A stretch of DNA of 64,000 nucleotides from Streptomyces sp. NBC_00083 (GTDB lineage Bacteria; Actinomycetota; Actinomycetes; Streptomycetales; Streptomycetaceae): positions 1,426,001-1,490,000 of the forward strand of contig NZ_JAPELY010000001.1 of assembly GCF_026343295.1 (NCBI RefSeq), read 5' to 3'. A program made the position numbers and the translations under genes. This document shows positions 26,718-36,185 of the stretch, piece after piece (within the stretch, counting starts at the first letter, position 1; every line of letters starts with the position of its first letter). The notes beneath the pieces were generated by a model. It was not told the DNA's origin and did not search any database. It saw only the letters and a program-made list of their open reading frames with translations.

Positions 26718-27515
26718 TCAGTCCCGTACGCCGAAGAGATGCAGCAGCGCCGCCACATGGCGGTACGGGTCGGTGCGGCCGGCGCGGTCCTCCGCGGCGA
26801 GCAGCCGCTCCAGCTCGTCCGCCCGCGGCAGCTCCGCGTCGTTGGGCACGGTGTCGGTGAACACCCGTACGCCGTACCAGGTGTGCAGCGGCGCCGCGAT
26901 CCCGTCGAGGGTGCGGGTCAGCGCCGCGAGCCGGTCGGCACGGACCGGGAGGCCGAGCCGGTTGGTGTACGCGTCGGAGTCGAAGGCGGCGAGGGCGCCC
27001 GCCCAGTCGCCGCCCAGCCCCGGCCGCACGGCCAGCGCGTCCGCGTTGCGCACGAGCAGCGAGAGCAGACCGCCGGGGGCGAGCATCCGGGCGAGCCCGG
27101 CGAGCATCGCGTCGGGCTCCTCGACGTACATCAGGACGCCGTGGCAGAGCACCACGTCGAAGGAGCCGGGCAGGAAGTGCACCCCGGTCTCGCGCCCGTC
27201 GCCCTCGATCAGCCGCATCCGTTCGCGGATGCCCTCGGGCTCGGTCGCCAGCGCCTCGCGGGCCACCTGGAGCATCGCCGGGTCGGATTCGAGCCCGGTC
27301 ACCGAGTGCCCGGCGCGGGCCAGCCGCAGGGCCTGGGTGCCCTGGCCCATGCCGACGTCCAGGACGCGCAGGCGCCGGCCCACCGGAAAACGCCCGGCTA
27401 TCTGCTCGTCGAGGTGACGGGCCACCAGCTCCTGGCGGACCACATTGCGCAGCCCGCCGAGACCTTCCAGCCAGGCGCCCGAGGCGCCGGTGAACCCGGA
27501 CGGCTTCCCGCTCAG
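26718..27515 (-). CDS. SAM-dependent methyltransferase (class I), probable CTG start
   Basis: A 265-residue Rossmann-fold methyltransferase. Motif I is VLDVGMGQGTQALRLARAGH, motif II VTGLESDP, and the post-I acidic and motif IV regions are LIEGDGRETGVHF and FDVVLCHGVLMYVEEP. The substrate is not evident. The conserved-looking segment SGKPSGFTGASGAWLEGLGG begins right after a CTG that overlaps the stop of the upstream gene (CTGA), with GGAG 7 bases before it. No in-frame ATG, GTG or TTG lies close upstream, so CTG is the best start; the first later choice is a GTG within RNVVRQ. Confidence 0.83.
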   Translation of the reverse strand: MSGKPSGFTGASGAWLEGLGGLRNVVRQELVARHLDEQIAGRFPVGRRLRVLDVGMGQGTQALRLARAGHSVTGLESDPAMLQVAREALATEPEGIRERMRLIEGDGRETGVHFLPGSFDVVLCHGVLMYVEEPDAMLAGLARMLAPGGLLSLLVRNADALAVRPGLGGDWAGALAAFDSDAYTNRLGLPVRADRLAALTRTLDGIAAPLHTWYGVRVFTDTVPNDAELPRADELERLLAAEDRAGRTDPYRHVAALLHLFGVRD

Positions 27516-28108
27516 GGCTTCTCTCCGCGCTTGACCTGCGGCTTGGGCAGCCGCAGCCGGCGCATCTGGAGCGTGCGCATCAGACCGTAGGCGACGGCGC
27601 CCTTCTTCGGCTCGTCCGGGAAGCGGGCGGCCAGCGCCCTCTTCAGGCGGAAGGCGAGGCCGACCGAGTCGAGCACGATGAGCACGATCACCACGAGCCA
27701 CAGCAGCAGCGAGAGGTTCTGCAGGCTGCCGATCCGGATCATCGAGAGCACCAGGATGATCACCGCGAGCGGCAGGAACATCTCGGCGACCGAGAACCGG
27801 GAGTCGACGAAGTCGCGGGCGAACTTGCGCACCGGGCCCTTGTCACGGGCCGGCAGATAGCGCTGGTCGCCATTGGCGAGCGCCTCGCGCTGCTTGGCCA
27901 TGTCCACCCGGCGCGCCTCGCGCTGACGCTTGGAGGCCTCCTTGCGGTCGGCCGGCACGGTCGAGGCGCGGCGGCGCTGGGTCTGGGCCTCACTCCGCTT
28001 GGGAGTGGGGCGCCCCTTGGGGGCCTCGGGGTTGCGGGGCGCTTTGGAGAGGTCCGCCGTCACCTTGTCGGTGGGGGCCTTCTCTGCGTTGGAACGGCTA
28101 CGGAACAC
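27512..28108 (-). CDS. DUF3043-type membrane protein
   Basis: A 198-residue protein common in actinobacteria. The first 95 residues are very basic and unstructured (RPTPKRSEAQTQRRRAS, then REARRVDMAKQREALANGD). Two membrane helices follow: FLPLAVIILVLSMIRIG and LSLLLWLVVIVLIVLDSV. The basic C-terminus ends RLPKPQVKRGEKP. No enzymatic motif is seen. The start is GTG (VFRSRSNAEKAP). Its stop overlaps the probable CTG start of the methyltransferase gene. It diverges from pspA across 264 bases. Confidence 0.8.
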   Translation of the reverse strand: MFRSRSNAEKAPTDKVTADLSKAPRNPEAPKGRPTPKRSEAQTQRRRASTVPADRKEASKRQREARRVDMAKQREALANGDQRYLPARDKGPVRKFARDFVDSRFSVAEMFLPLAVIILVLSMIRIGSLQNLSLLLWLVVIVLIVLDSVGLAFRLKRALAARFPDEPKKGAVAYGLMRTLQMRRLRLPKPQVKRGEKP

Positions 28109-28372
28109 AATCCCCAAGGGTACGGCGTACCCGGCATGGACCCCAGGCCGGTGGGGAACGATCCCACAACGCCTTGCGTCCCTGGAGGTGGGCGATGCAC
28201 TGTTCCCCCGGGGTTCACCTACTCCCTGCGCCGGATCGGCGCGGCACGTAGTCGTCCTTGGGGATGAGCGCATCGGCGCCCGAACAGTGCGGTAATGGAT
28301 GCAGGGCCCGTACTGTGGGTTCTGTTGCAGCAGCTGGAGCTGGAGTCCGTCAGAAGGGGGCGCGCGAAGCCC

Positions 28373-29167
28373 ATGAGCGGTGTCATGAAGCGTATGGGGA
28401 TGATCTTCCGCGCGAAGGCGAACAAGGCCCTTGACCGGGCCGAGGACCCTCGCGAGACCCTCGATTACTCGTACCAGAAGCAGCTGGAGCTGCTCCAGAA
28501 GGTGCGCAGGGGCGTGGCCGACGTGGCGACGTCCCGCAAGCGTCTGGAGCTGCAGCTCAACCAGCTCCAGAGCCAGTCCTCCAAGCTGGAGGACCAGGGC
28601 CGCAAGGCCCTCTCGCTCGGCCGCGAGGACCTCGCCCGCGAGGCCCTGTCCCGCCGCGCCTCGCTGCAGCAGCAGGTCACCGACCTGGAGACGCAGCACC
28701 AGACGCTGCAGGGCGAGGAGGAGAAGCTCACCCTTGCGGCCCAGCGCCTCCAGGCCAAGGTCGACGCCTTCCGCACCAAGAAGGAGACGATCAAGGCGAC
28801 CTACACGGCGGCCCAGGCGCAGACCAGGATCGCCGAGTCCTTCTCGGGCATCTCCGAGGAGATGAGCGACGTCGGCATGGCCATCCAGCGGGCCGAGGAC
28901 AAGACCGCGCAGCTTCAGGCGCGGGCCGGCGCGATCGACGAGCTGCTCGCCTCCGGCGCCCTCGACGACCAGTCGGGCCTGGCCAAGGACGACATCCAGA
29001 CCGAGCTGGACCGCCTGTCCGGTGGTACGGATGTAGAGCTGGAGCTGCAGCGGATGAAGGCCGAGCTGATGGGCGGCGGGTCCGCGGGCAAGCAGGCCAT
29101 CGAGGGCGGCACCGCCGCTCCCGAGGACAAGGCCCCGCAGCAGAGCCCGCGCTTCGACAAGCAGTGA
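28373..29167 (+). CDS. pspA: Phage shock protein A (PspA/IM30 family)
   Basis: A 264-residue peripheral membrane protein that protects a damaged cytoplasmic membrane. It is helical throughout: the amphipathic N-terminus VMKRMGMIFRAKANKALDRA, the family mark EDPRETLDYSYQKQLELLQK, and long coiled coils from about residue 30 to 180. The acidic tail ends with APQQSPRFDKQ. Either this ATG or one four codons later may be used; GGGGG lies 14 bases upstream. It is followed 19 bases later by the PspAA partner gene. Confidence 0.93.
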   Translation: MSGVMKRMGMIFRAKANKALDRAEDPRETLDYSYQKQLELLQKVRRGVADVATSRKRLELQLNQLQSQSSKLEDQGRKALSLGREDLAREALSRRASLQQQVTDLETQHQTLQGEEEKLTLAAQRLQAKVDAFRTKKETIKATYTAAQAQTRIAESFSGISEEMSDVGMAIQRAEDKTAQLQARAGAIDELLASGALDDQSGLAKDDIQTELDRLSGGTDVELELQRMKAELMGGGSAGKQAIEGGTAAPEDKAPQQSPRFDKQ

Positions 29168-29186
29168 CGAACGGCAGGAGACGTTC

Positions 29187-29465
29187 ATGATCGTCCGGAT
29201 CATGGGGGAGGGGCAGGTGAAGCTGGCCGACGGCCACTTCACCGAGCTCAACAAGCTCGACGACGACCTTCTCGCCCAGATGGAGGCCGGTGACGAGGAC
29301 GGCTTCCGCCGCACCCTGGGCGCGCTCCTCGACGCGGTGCGCCGCCTGGGCACGCCCCTGCCCGACGACGCCCTGGAACCGTCCGAGCTGATCCTGCCGA
29401 GCCCGGACGCGAGCCTGGACGAGGTCAGGGAGATGCTCAGCGACGACGGCCTGATCCCGGGCTGA
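29187..29465 (+). CDS. PspA-associated protein PspAA
   Basis: A 92-residue acidic protein starting MIVRIMGEGQVKLADGHFTELNKLDD, which is the PspAA domain pattern that follows pspA in many actinobacteria. It probably binds PspA and tunes its assembly. GGAG lies 9 bases before the ATG, and the 19-base gap indicates cotranscription with pspA. A GTGCCGG/CCGGCAC hairpin at 29536-29553 may end this transcript. Confidence 0.88.
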   Translation: MIVRIMGEGQVKLADGHFTELNKLDDDLLAQMEAGDEDGFRRTLGALLDAVRRLGTPLPDDALEPSELILPSPDASLDEVREMLSDDGLIPG

Positions 29466-29564
29466 CCGCGAGGGTCCGGTCCCGGGCCGGTCACCACGGC
29501 CCCGCCCCTGGGCCCGCCCGCCCGGGGGTATCGCCGTGCCGGCCGCCCGGCACCCTTACGGTAG

Positions 29565-30794
29565 GTGACCGTGACCCTCATCGACCGGGCCCGCCCCTGG
29601 CTCAGGGCGCACCCGCTGGTCCCGGATGCCGCCCTCGCCCTCGGCGTACTGATCTGCATGGTCCTCGGGTCGTTCGCCGACCCGCACGGGCCGAGCGGGC
29701 CGACCTTCGGCACCCGGACGCCCGGTCTGCGTTCGCTCGTCCTGATGACGCTGGCCGCCGCCGTGCTCGTGCTGCGCCGGCGCCGCCCCATGGCCACGCT
29801 CGCCTGCAGCAGCGCGCTCGCCATGGTGGAGCTCTCCCTCGGCGACCCGCCCGCGCCCGTCGCGATGAGCGCGGTCGTCGCGCTGTACACCGTCGCCGCC
29901 CACACCGACCGGCCCACCACCTACCGCGTCGGCGTGCTCACCATCGTCGTGCTCACCGGTACGGCCATGCTGCTCGGCACCCCGCCCTGGTACTCCCAGG
30001 AACACCTGGGGATCTTCGCCTGGACCGGCATGGCCGCGGCCGCCGGCGACGCCGTGCGCAGCCGGCGCGCCTTCATCGACGCGATCCGCGAACGCGCCGA
30101 GCGGGCCGAGCACGGCCGCGAGGAGGAGGCCAGGCGCCGGGTCGCCGAGGAGCGGCTGCGGATCGCCCGCGAACTCCACGACGTGGTCGCCCACCACATC
30201 GCCCTGGTCAACGTCCAGGCGGGCGTCGCGGCCCACGTCATGGACAGACGGCCCGACCAGGCCAAGGAGGCCCTCGCCCATGTGCGGGAGGCCAGCCGCT
30301 CCGCGCTGAACGAACTCCGTTCCACCGTCGGCCTGTTGCGCCAGTCCGGTGACCCCGCGGCGCCCACCGAACCCGCGCCGGGCCTGGCCGTCCTCGACGA
30401 TCTGCTCGCCGGGTTCCGCCGGGCCGGGCTCCCGGTGGAGCTCGCCCGCACCGACGACGCCCCGCTGCCCGCCTCCGTCGACCTCGCCGCCTACCGGGTC
30501 ATCCAGGAGGCGCTCACCAATGTGCACAAGCACGCGGGCCCCGGCGCCAGGGCCGAGGTGAGCGTCGTACGGGTGGGCCCGAACACCGAGATCACCGTCA
30601 TCGACAACGGCACCGGAACCGGCACGGCGGGCGGCGGGGGCGGGGGCCACGGCCTGCTCGGCATGCGCGAGCGGGTCACCGCACTCGGCGGCAGCTGCAC
30701 CGCGGGACCCCGCTACGGCGGCGGCTTCCGCGTACAGGCGATACTGCCGGTCAAGGCCGCGGAGACCGGGGCCACGGGGGAAGGCACGCCATGA
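29565..30794 (+). CDS. Two-component sensor histidine kinase (NarL/DesK type, HisKA_3)
   Basis: A 409-residue kinase. The N-terminal half has four or five membrane helices with hardly any extracellular loop. The HisKA_3 domain has phospho-acceptor H205 in RIARELHDVVAHHIALVNVQ. The HATPase domain has the N box YRVIQEALTNVHKHAG and G boxes VIDNGTGTG and GHGLLGMRERV. The short loops suggest it senses membrane state or a lipophilic signal. The first of two nearby GTG codons is taken as start. Its stop overlaps the response-regulator start (ATGA). Confidence 0.9.
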   Translation: MTVTLIDRARPWLRAHPLVPDAALALGVLICMVLGSFADPHGPSGPTFGTRTPGLRSLVLMTLAAAVLVLRRRRPMATLACSSALAMVELSLGDPPAPVAMSAVVALYTVAAHTDRPTTYRVGVLTIVVLTGTAMLLGTPPWYSQEHLGIFAWTGMAAAAGDAVRSRRAFIDAIRERAERAEHGREEEARRRVAEERLRIARELHDVVAHHIALVNVQAGVAAHVMDRRPDQAKEALAHVREASRSALNELRSTVGLLRQSGDPAAPTEPAPGLAVLDDLLAGFRRAGLPVELARTDDAPLPASVDLAAYRVIQEALTNVHKHAGPGARAEVSVVRVGPNTEITVIDNGTGTGTAGGGGGGHGLLGMRERVTALGGSCTAGPRYGGGFRVQAILPVKAAETGATGEGTP

Positions 30795-31480
30795 CCATCA
30801 GGGTGGTACTCGCCGACGACCAGGCGCTGCTGCGCTCGGCGTTCCGCGTCCTGGTCGACTCCGAGCCCGACATGCAGGTCGTGGGCGAGGCCGCCGACGG
30901 CGCCGAGGTCGTCACCGTGGTCCACGAAACCCTGCCGGACGTGGTCCTGATGGACATCCGGATGCCCGGCACCGACGGCCTCGCCGCGACCCGGGCCATC
31001 ACCGCCGACCCGGCGCTCTCCGCCGTCCACGTAGTGATGCTGACGACGTTCGAGGTCGACGAGTACGTGGTGCAGTCGCTGCGCGCCGGAGCCTCCGGCT
31101 TCCTCGGCAAGGGCGCCGAGCCGGAGGAGCTGCTCGGCGCGATCCGCATCGCCGCGGCGGGCGAGGCGCTGCTGTCCCCGGCCGCCACCAAGGGCCTGAT
31201 CACCACCTTCCTCGCGCAGGGCGGCAGTTGGGAGGCGGGCGAGGAGGACCTGCGCCGGCACGGCGAGCGGCTCGCCGCCCTCACGGTCCGCGAACGCGAG
31301 GTCCTGGTCCAGGTGGCGGGCGGCCACTCCAACGACGAGATCGCCGAGCGCCTGTCGGTCAGCCCGCTCACCGTGAAGACCCATGTGAACCGCGCGATGG
31401 CCAAATTGAGCGCCCGCGACCGTGCCCAATTGGTGGTCATCGCGTACGAATCGGGCCTTGTCCGCCCACGGGTGGACTGA
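30791..31480 (+). CDS. Response regulator, NarL/LuxR type
   Basis: A 229-residue regulator. The receiver domain (1-125) has the phospho-accepting D55 in VVLMDIRMPGTDG, Thr in MLTTFEVDEYV and Lys in FLGKGAEPEEL. A LuxR-type helix-turn-helix occupies about 160-222 (LTVREREVLVQVAGGHSNDE, then LSVSPLTVKTHVNRAMAKL). It pairs with the overlapping kinase gene upstream. An RND transporter gene follows 206 bases downstream and could be its target, although no operator is evident. Confidence 0.94.
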   Translation: MTIRVVLADDQALLRSAFRVLVDSEPDMQVVGEAADGAEVVTVVHETLPDVVLMDIRMPGTDGLAATRAITADPALSAVHVVMLTTFEVDEYVVQSLRAGASGFLGKGAEPEELLGAIRIAAAGEALLSPAATKGLITTFLAQGGSWEAGEEDLRRHGERLAALTVREREVLVQVAGGHSNDEIAERLSVSPLTVKTHVNRAMAKLSARDRAQLVVIAYESGLVRPRVD

Positions 31481-31686
31481 AGGGTGGAGCGTGGCGTACT
31501 GCGGCTGCGGTATGCGCGGGATAAGGAAAGCGACCTGGGAGCGAGGAATCCGACCCGCCCCATGGCAGAGGGTTGTAGGCGGGGGCCGGGTCTTTCCCGG
31601 GTGACGCGCCGCGTGCTCACGGGCCGGCCCTGCTTGCTCCTCGCGCCGTACCGCCGCACGCACGCCACAGAAGAGAGACCCCACCC

Positions 31687-34600
31687 ATGTCCTGGCTGTC
31701 CAGATTCAGCCTCGCACAACGGGCCCTGATAGGCCTGATGTCGATCGTCGCGATCGTCTTCGGGGCGATCGCCATTCCGCAGCTCAAGCAGCAACTGCTG
31801 CCCACCATCGAACTGCCGATGGTGTCGGTGCTCGCCCCGTATCAGGGTGCCTCGCCCGACGTGGTCGAGAAGCAGGTCGTCGAGCCCCTCGAGAAGAACA
31901 TCAAGGCCGTCAGCGGAGTCAAGGGCATCACGTCCACGGCGTCCGAGGGCAACGCCGTGATCATGGCGACCTTCGAGTACGGCACGGGAACCAAGCAGCT
32001 CGTCGCCGACATCCAGCAGGCCGTCAACCGGTCCCGCACCCAGATCCCGACCGAGGTCGACCCGCAGGTCGTGGCCGGCTCCACCGACGACATGCCGACC
32101 GTGGTGCTCGCGGTCACCTCCGACAAGGACCAGCAGGCGCTCGCCGACCAGCTGGACCGCACGGTCGTCCCGGTCCTCGAGGACATCAAGGGCGTCGGCC
32201 GCGTCAGCGTCGACGGCGTCCAGGACCTCCAGGTCAACGTCACGCCCGACGCGAAGAAGCTCGCCCAGGCCGGCCTCACTACGATGACGCTCGGCGACGC
32301 CCTCAAGGCGGGCGGCGCGACGATACCCGGCGGTTCCTTCTCGGAGGACGGCAAGAGCCGCACCGTGCAGGTCGGCGCCCCCTACACCTCCCTGAAGCAG
32401 ATCGAGGACCTGCGGATCAAGCCGCAGCAGGGCGCCCCGGTCCGGCTCGGAGACATCGCCACCGTCAAGCAGCAGCCCTCGCAGCGGGTCTCCATCACCC
32501 GCACCAACGGCAGGCCCAGCCTCGCGGTGATGGCCACCATGGACCACGACGGCAGCGCCGTCGCGATCTCCCAGGCCGTCAAGGACAAGCTGCCCGACCT
32601 GAAGAAGGACCTCGGCGCCGGCGCGGAGCTCACCGTCGTCTCCGACCAGGGCCCGCAGGTCTCCAAGGCCATCTCCGGCCTGACCACCGAGGGCGCGCTC
32701 GGCCTGCTCTTCGCCGTGATCGTGATCCTGCTCTTCCTCGCGTCGGTCCGCTCCACCCTGGTGACCGCGGTCTCCATCCCGCTCTCCGTGGTGCTCGCCC
32801 TGATCGTGCTGTGGACGCAGGACCTCTCGCTCAACATGCTCACCCTGGGCGCGCTGACCATCGCGATCGGCCGGGTCGTCGACGACTCGATCGTGGTCCT
32901 GGAGAACATCAAGCGCCACCTCGGCTACGGCGAGGAGCGCCACTCGGCGATCCTGACGGGCGTCAAGGAGGTCGCCGGCGCGGTGACCGCCTCGACGCTC
33001 ACCACCGTCGCGGTCTTCCTTCCCATCGCCTTCGTGGGCGGCATGGTGGGCGAGCTCTTCGGCTCGTTCAGCCTCACCGTCACCGCGGCCCTGCTCGCCT
33101 CGCTGCTGGTCTCGCTGACCGTCGTCCCGGTCCTGTCGTTCTGGTTCCTGCGCGCGCCGAAGGCGATCGCGGGCATCGACCCGGACGAGGCGCGCCGCAG
33201 GGCGGAGGAGAAGGAGAACAAGTCCCGCCTCCAGCGGATCTACGTCCCGGTCCTGCGCTTCGCGACCCGGCGCCGCCTCACCAGCGTGGCCCTCGCCGTG
33301 GTGATCCTGATCGGCACGTTCGGCATGGCCGGCCTCCTGAAGACCAACTTCTTCGACCAGGGCGACCAGGACACCCTCTCGATCAAGCAGGAACTGCCCG
33401 CCGGCACCAGCCTGGACGCGGCGGACGCCGCGTCGAAGAACGTCGAGAAGATCCTCTCGGCCGACCCGGCGGTCAAGAGCTACCAGGTCACCGTCGGCTC
33501 CTCCGGCTTCATGGCGGCCTTCGGCGGCGGCACCGGCGCCAACCAGGCCTCGTACACGGTGACGTTGAAGAGCGCCGGCGACTACACCAAGGCGCACGAC
33601 CGTCTGGAGGCGGCACTCAAGGGCCAGCCGGGCAACCCCGCCGTCTCGACCGGCGGCGGCTTCGGCAGCCAGGACCTGAGCGTGGTCGTGAAGGCGGCCG
33701 ACGGCGACGTCCTGAAGAAGGCCGCCGAGCAGGTGCGCGGTGCCGTGGCGGGTCTCAAGGACGTCAGCGACGTCCAGAGCGACCTGGCGCAGAGCGTGCC
33801 GCGGGTCTCGGTGCAGCCCAACGACAAGGCGGCCGACGCGGGCTTCAACCAGACCACCCTCGGCATGGCCGTCGCCCAGCAGGTGCGCGGCACCCAGGTC
33901 ACCAAGGCGATCATGGGCGACGCCGAGCGGGACGTGTACATCACCTCGCCCGACCCGGCAACCACCGTGGACCAGCTCAAGAACCTGTCGCTCGGCGCGG
34001 TCAAGCTCGGTGACATCGCCGATGTGAAGCTGGTGCCGGGGCCGGTCTCGATGACCCGGATCGACGGCGCCCGCTCGGCGACCATCACCGCCAAGCCGGT
34101 CGGCGACAACACCGGCAAGGTCAGCACCGACCTCCAGGCCAAGATCAAGGACCTGAAGCTGCCGGCCGGCGCGACCGCGTCCATCGGCGGCGTCTCCTCG
34201 GACCAGTCGGACGCGTTCAAGAACCTGGGCCTGGCGATGCTGGCGGCGATCGCGATCGTCTTCATGCTCCTGGTCGCGGCGTTCAAGTCGCTCATCCAGC
34301 CGCTGATCCTGCTCGTCGCCATCCCGTTCGCCGCCACCGGCGCGATCGGCCTGCTGATCGCCACCGGCACCCCGATGGGTGTCCCGGCGATGATCGGCAT
34401 GCTCATGCTGATCGGCATCGTGGTGACCAACGCGATCGTCCTGATCGACCTGATCAACCAGTACCGCAAGCAGGGGCTCGGCGTGGTCGAGGCGGTCGTC
34501 GAGGGTGGCCGCCACCGTCTGCGCCCGATCCTGATGACGGCCCTGGCGACGATCTTCGCGCTGCTCCCGATGGCGCTCGGCGTCACCGGCGAGGGCGGCT

Positions 34601-34803
34601 TCATCGCCCAGCCGCTCGCGGTCGTGGTGATCGGCGGTCTGGTGACGTCGACGCTTCTGACGCTGCTCCTGGTCCCGACCCTCTACGCGATGGTCGAGCT
34701 CCGCAAGGAGCGCCGGGCCACGAAGAAGGCGGCCAAGCGCGCCAAGAAGGCCGGCCCCACCCAGGCGTCGGACTCCGACGACCGGGAGCCGGCCAACGCC
34801 TGA
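31687..34803 (+). CDS. RND-family efflux transporter (AcrB/HAE1 type)
   Basis: A 1038-residue transporter with the two-fold RND layout: helix 1 at about 10-30, a large extracytoplasmic domain, helices 2-6 with GRVVDDSIVVLENIKRHLG (the proton-relay region with paired Asp), a second large domain, then helices 8-12 with PAMIGMLMLIGIVVTNAIVL. The C-terminus is a basic tail. In Gram-negative bacteria this class works with a fusion protein and TolC; neither is expected or seen here, so it must work alone or with an unlinked partner. Downstream of a two-component system. The ATG has AAGAGAGACC upstream. Confidence 0.93.
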   Translation: MSWLSRFSLAQRALIGLMSIVAIVFGAIAIPQLKQQLLPTIELPMVSVLAPYQGASPDVVEKQVVEPLEKNIKAVSGVKGITSTASEGNAVIMATFEYGTGTKQLVADIQQAVNRSRTQIPTEVDPQVVAGSTDDMPTVVLAVTSDKDQQALADQLDRTVVPVLEDIKGVGRVSVDGVQDLQVNVTPDAKKLAQAGLTTMTLGDALKAGGATIPGGSFSEDGKSRTVQVGAPYTSLKQIEDLRIKPQQGAPVRLGDIATVKQQPSQRVSITRTNGRPSLAVMATMDHDGSAVAISQAVKDKLPDLKKDLGAGAELTVVSDQGPQVSKAISGLTTEGALGLLFAVIVILLFLASVRSTLVTAVSIPLSVVLALIVLWTQDLSLNMLTLGALTIAIGRVVDDSIVVLENIKRHLGYGEERHSAILTGVKEVAGAVTASTLTTVAVFLPIAFVGGMVGELFGSFSLTVTAALLASLLVSLTVVPVLSFWFLRAPKAIAGIDPDEARRRAEEKENKSRLQRIYVPVLRFATRRRLTSVALAVVILIGTFGMAGLLKTNFFDQGDQDTLSIKQELPAGTSLDAADAASKNVEKILSADPAVKSYQVTVGSSGFMAAFGGGTGANQASYTVTLKSAGDYTKAHDRLEAALKGQPGNPAVSTGGGFGSQDLSVVVKAADGDVLKKAAEQVRGAVAGLKDVSDVQSDLAQSVPRVSVQPNDKAADAGFNQTTLGMAVAQQVRGTQVTKAIMGDAERDVYITSPDPATTVDQLKNLSLGAVKLGDIADVKLVPGPVSMTRIDGARSATITAKPVGDNTGKVSTDLQAKIKDLKLPAGATASIGGVSSDQSDAFKNLGLAMLAAIAIVFMLLVAAFKSLIQPLILLVAIPFAATGAIGLLIATGTPMGVPAMIGMLMLIGIVVTNAIVLIDLINQYRKQGLGVVEAVVEGGRHRLRPILMTALATIFALLPMALGVTGEGGFIAQPLAVVVIGGLVTSTLLTLLLVPTLYAMVELRKERRATKKAAKRAKKAGPTQASDSDDREPANA

Positions 34804-34819
34804 CCGACCCCGTACGCGA

Positions 34820-34852
34820 CGAAGGCCGCTCCCTCGACGGGGGCGGCCTTCG
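34820..34852. terminator. Bidirectional terminator between the RND gene and nadA
   Basis: CGAAGGCCGC pairs with GCGGCCTTCG, with an inner CCC/GGG stem. It lies between two convergent genes, 17 bases past the RND stop and 28 bases past the nadA stop. Confidence 0.8.
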
Positions 34853-34880
34853 CCGTGCGGTGCGGGGGAGCGGCGGTGGG

Positions 34881-36098
34881 CTACGGCAGCGCCAGCATCC
34901 GCTCCAGGGCCAGCTTCGCGAAGCTCTCGGTCTCCCGGTCGACCTGGATCTGGTTGATCAGCTTGCCCTCGGCGAGCGACTCCAGGGTCCACACCAGGTG
35001 CGGCAGGTCGATGCGGTTCATGGTCGAGCAGAAGCAGACCGTCTTGTCGAGGAAGACGATCTCCTTGTCCTCCGCGGCGAAACGATTGGCCAGGCGCCGC
35101 ACCAGGTTCAGCTCGGTGCCGATCGCCCACTTCGAACCGCGCGGGGCGGCCTCCAGGGCCTTGATGATGTACTCCGTCGAGCCGACGTAGTCCGCCGCGG
35201 CCACGACCTCGTGCTTGCACTCGGGGTGCACCAGGACGTTGACGCCCGGGATGCGCTCACGCACGTCGTTGACCGAGTCGAGCGAGAAGCGGCCGTGCAC
35301 CGAGCAGTGGCCGCGCCACAGGATCATCTTCGCGGCGCGCAGCTGCTCCACGGTGAGCCCGCCGTTCGGCTTGTGCGGGTTGTAGAGCACGCAGTCGTCG
35401 AGGGAGAGGCCGAGGTCGCGCACGGCGGTGTTGCGGCCCAGGTGCTGGTCCGGCAGGAACAGCACCTTTGTTGCATTGGGCTCCCCCTGCTCGAAGGCCC
35501 AGTTCAGGGCGCGCTCGGCGTTGGAGGAGGTGCAGATGGTGCCGCCGTGCTTGCCGGTGAACGCCTTGATGTCGGCCGAGGAGTTCATGTACGAGACGGG
35601 CACGACCTGCTCGGCGATGCCGGCCTCGGTCAGGACGTCCCAGCACTCGGCGACCTGCTCGGCGGTGGCCATGTCGGCCATCGAGCAGCCCGCGGCCAGG
35701 TCCGGCAGGACGACCTTCTGGTCGTCGCCGGTCAGGATGTCGGCGGACTCGGCCATGAAGTGCACGCCGCAGAACACGATGTACTCGGCTCCGGGCCGGG
35801 CCGCCGCGTCCTTGGCCAGCTTGAAGGAGTCGCCCGTCACATCGGCGAACTCGATGACCTCGTCGCGCTGGTAGTGGTGCCCGAGGATGAAGACCTTGTC
35901 CCCGAGCTTGGCCTTGGCGGCGCGGGCGCGTTCCACCAGGCCGGGGTCGGAGGGCGAAGGAAGGTCGCCGGGACACTCCACGCCGCGCTCGCTCCTGGGG
36001 TCGGCCTCGCGGCCGAGCAGCAGCAGGGCGAGCGGCGTCGGCTGTACGTCGAGATCGACGCGGCCTGCGAGGTCCTGACGGGGCTGGGCGGTGGTCAC
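34881..36098 (-). CDS. nadA: Quinolinate synthase
   Basis: A 405-residue enzyme that condenses iminoaspartate with dihydroxyacetone phosphate to quinolinate in NAD synthesis, using a [4Fe-4S] cluster. Motifs are FILGHHYQRDEVIEFAD, FCGVHFMAESADIL, VSYMNSSADIKAF, ICTSSNAERAL and FLPDQHLGRNTA. The candidate cluster cysteines are in FCGVHFM, VHPECKHEVV and VCFCSTMNRID. The start is taken as the GTG giving VTTAQPRQDL, nine bases after AGAAAGG; a GTG three codons earlier is possible. nadB and nadC are not adjacent. An upstream -10 box and inverted repeats suggest regulation. Confidence 0.95.
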   Translation of the reverse strand: MTTAQPRQDLAGRVDLDVQPTPLALLLLGREADPRSERGVECPGDLPSPSDPGLVERARAAKAKLGDKVFILGHHYQRDEVIEFADVTGDSFKLAKDAAARPGAEYIVFCGVHFMAESADILTGDDQKVVLPDLAAGCSMADMATAEQVAECWDVLTEAGIAEQVVPVSYMNSSADIKAFTGKHGGTICTSSNAERALNWAFEQGEPNATKVLFLPDQHLGRNTAVRDLGLSLDDCVLYNPHKPNGGLTVEQLRAAKMILWRGHCSVHGRFSLDSVNDVRERIPGVNVLVHPECKHEVVAAADYVGSTEYIIKALEAAPRGSKWAIGTELNLVRRLANRFAAEDKEIVFLDKTVCFCSTMNRIDLPHLVWTLESLAEGKLINQIQVDRETESFAKLALERMLALP

Positions 36099-36185
36099 GT
36101 CACGCACCCTTTCTTTTCCTAAAGCGTGCGGCGGAGCCGCTCCAGTGGCCCCGGGGTGCTTGCACTCAGGGGTTTTCGTCTAAAT

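Noticed and set aside
31481..31686. Small gene or ncRNA between the response regulator and the RND gene
   Set aside because: The short open frames lack ribosome sites and codon bias, and no stable hairpin stands out.
30751..35220. A very long open frame on the minus strand through the RND and regulator genes
   Set aside because: Antisense shadow of genes with strong domain evidence; its translation is repetitive Asp/Arg/His-rich sequence typical of such shadows.
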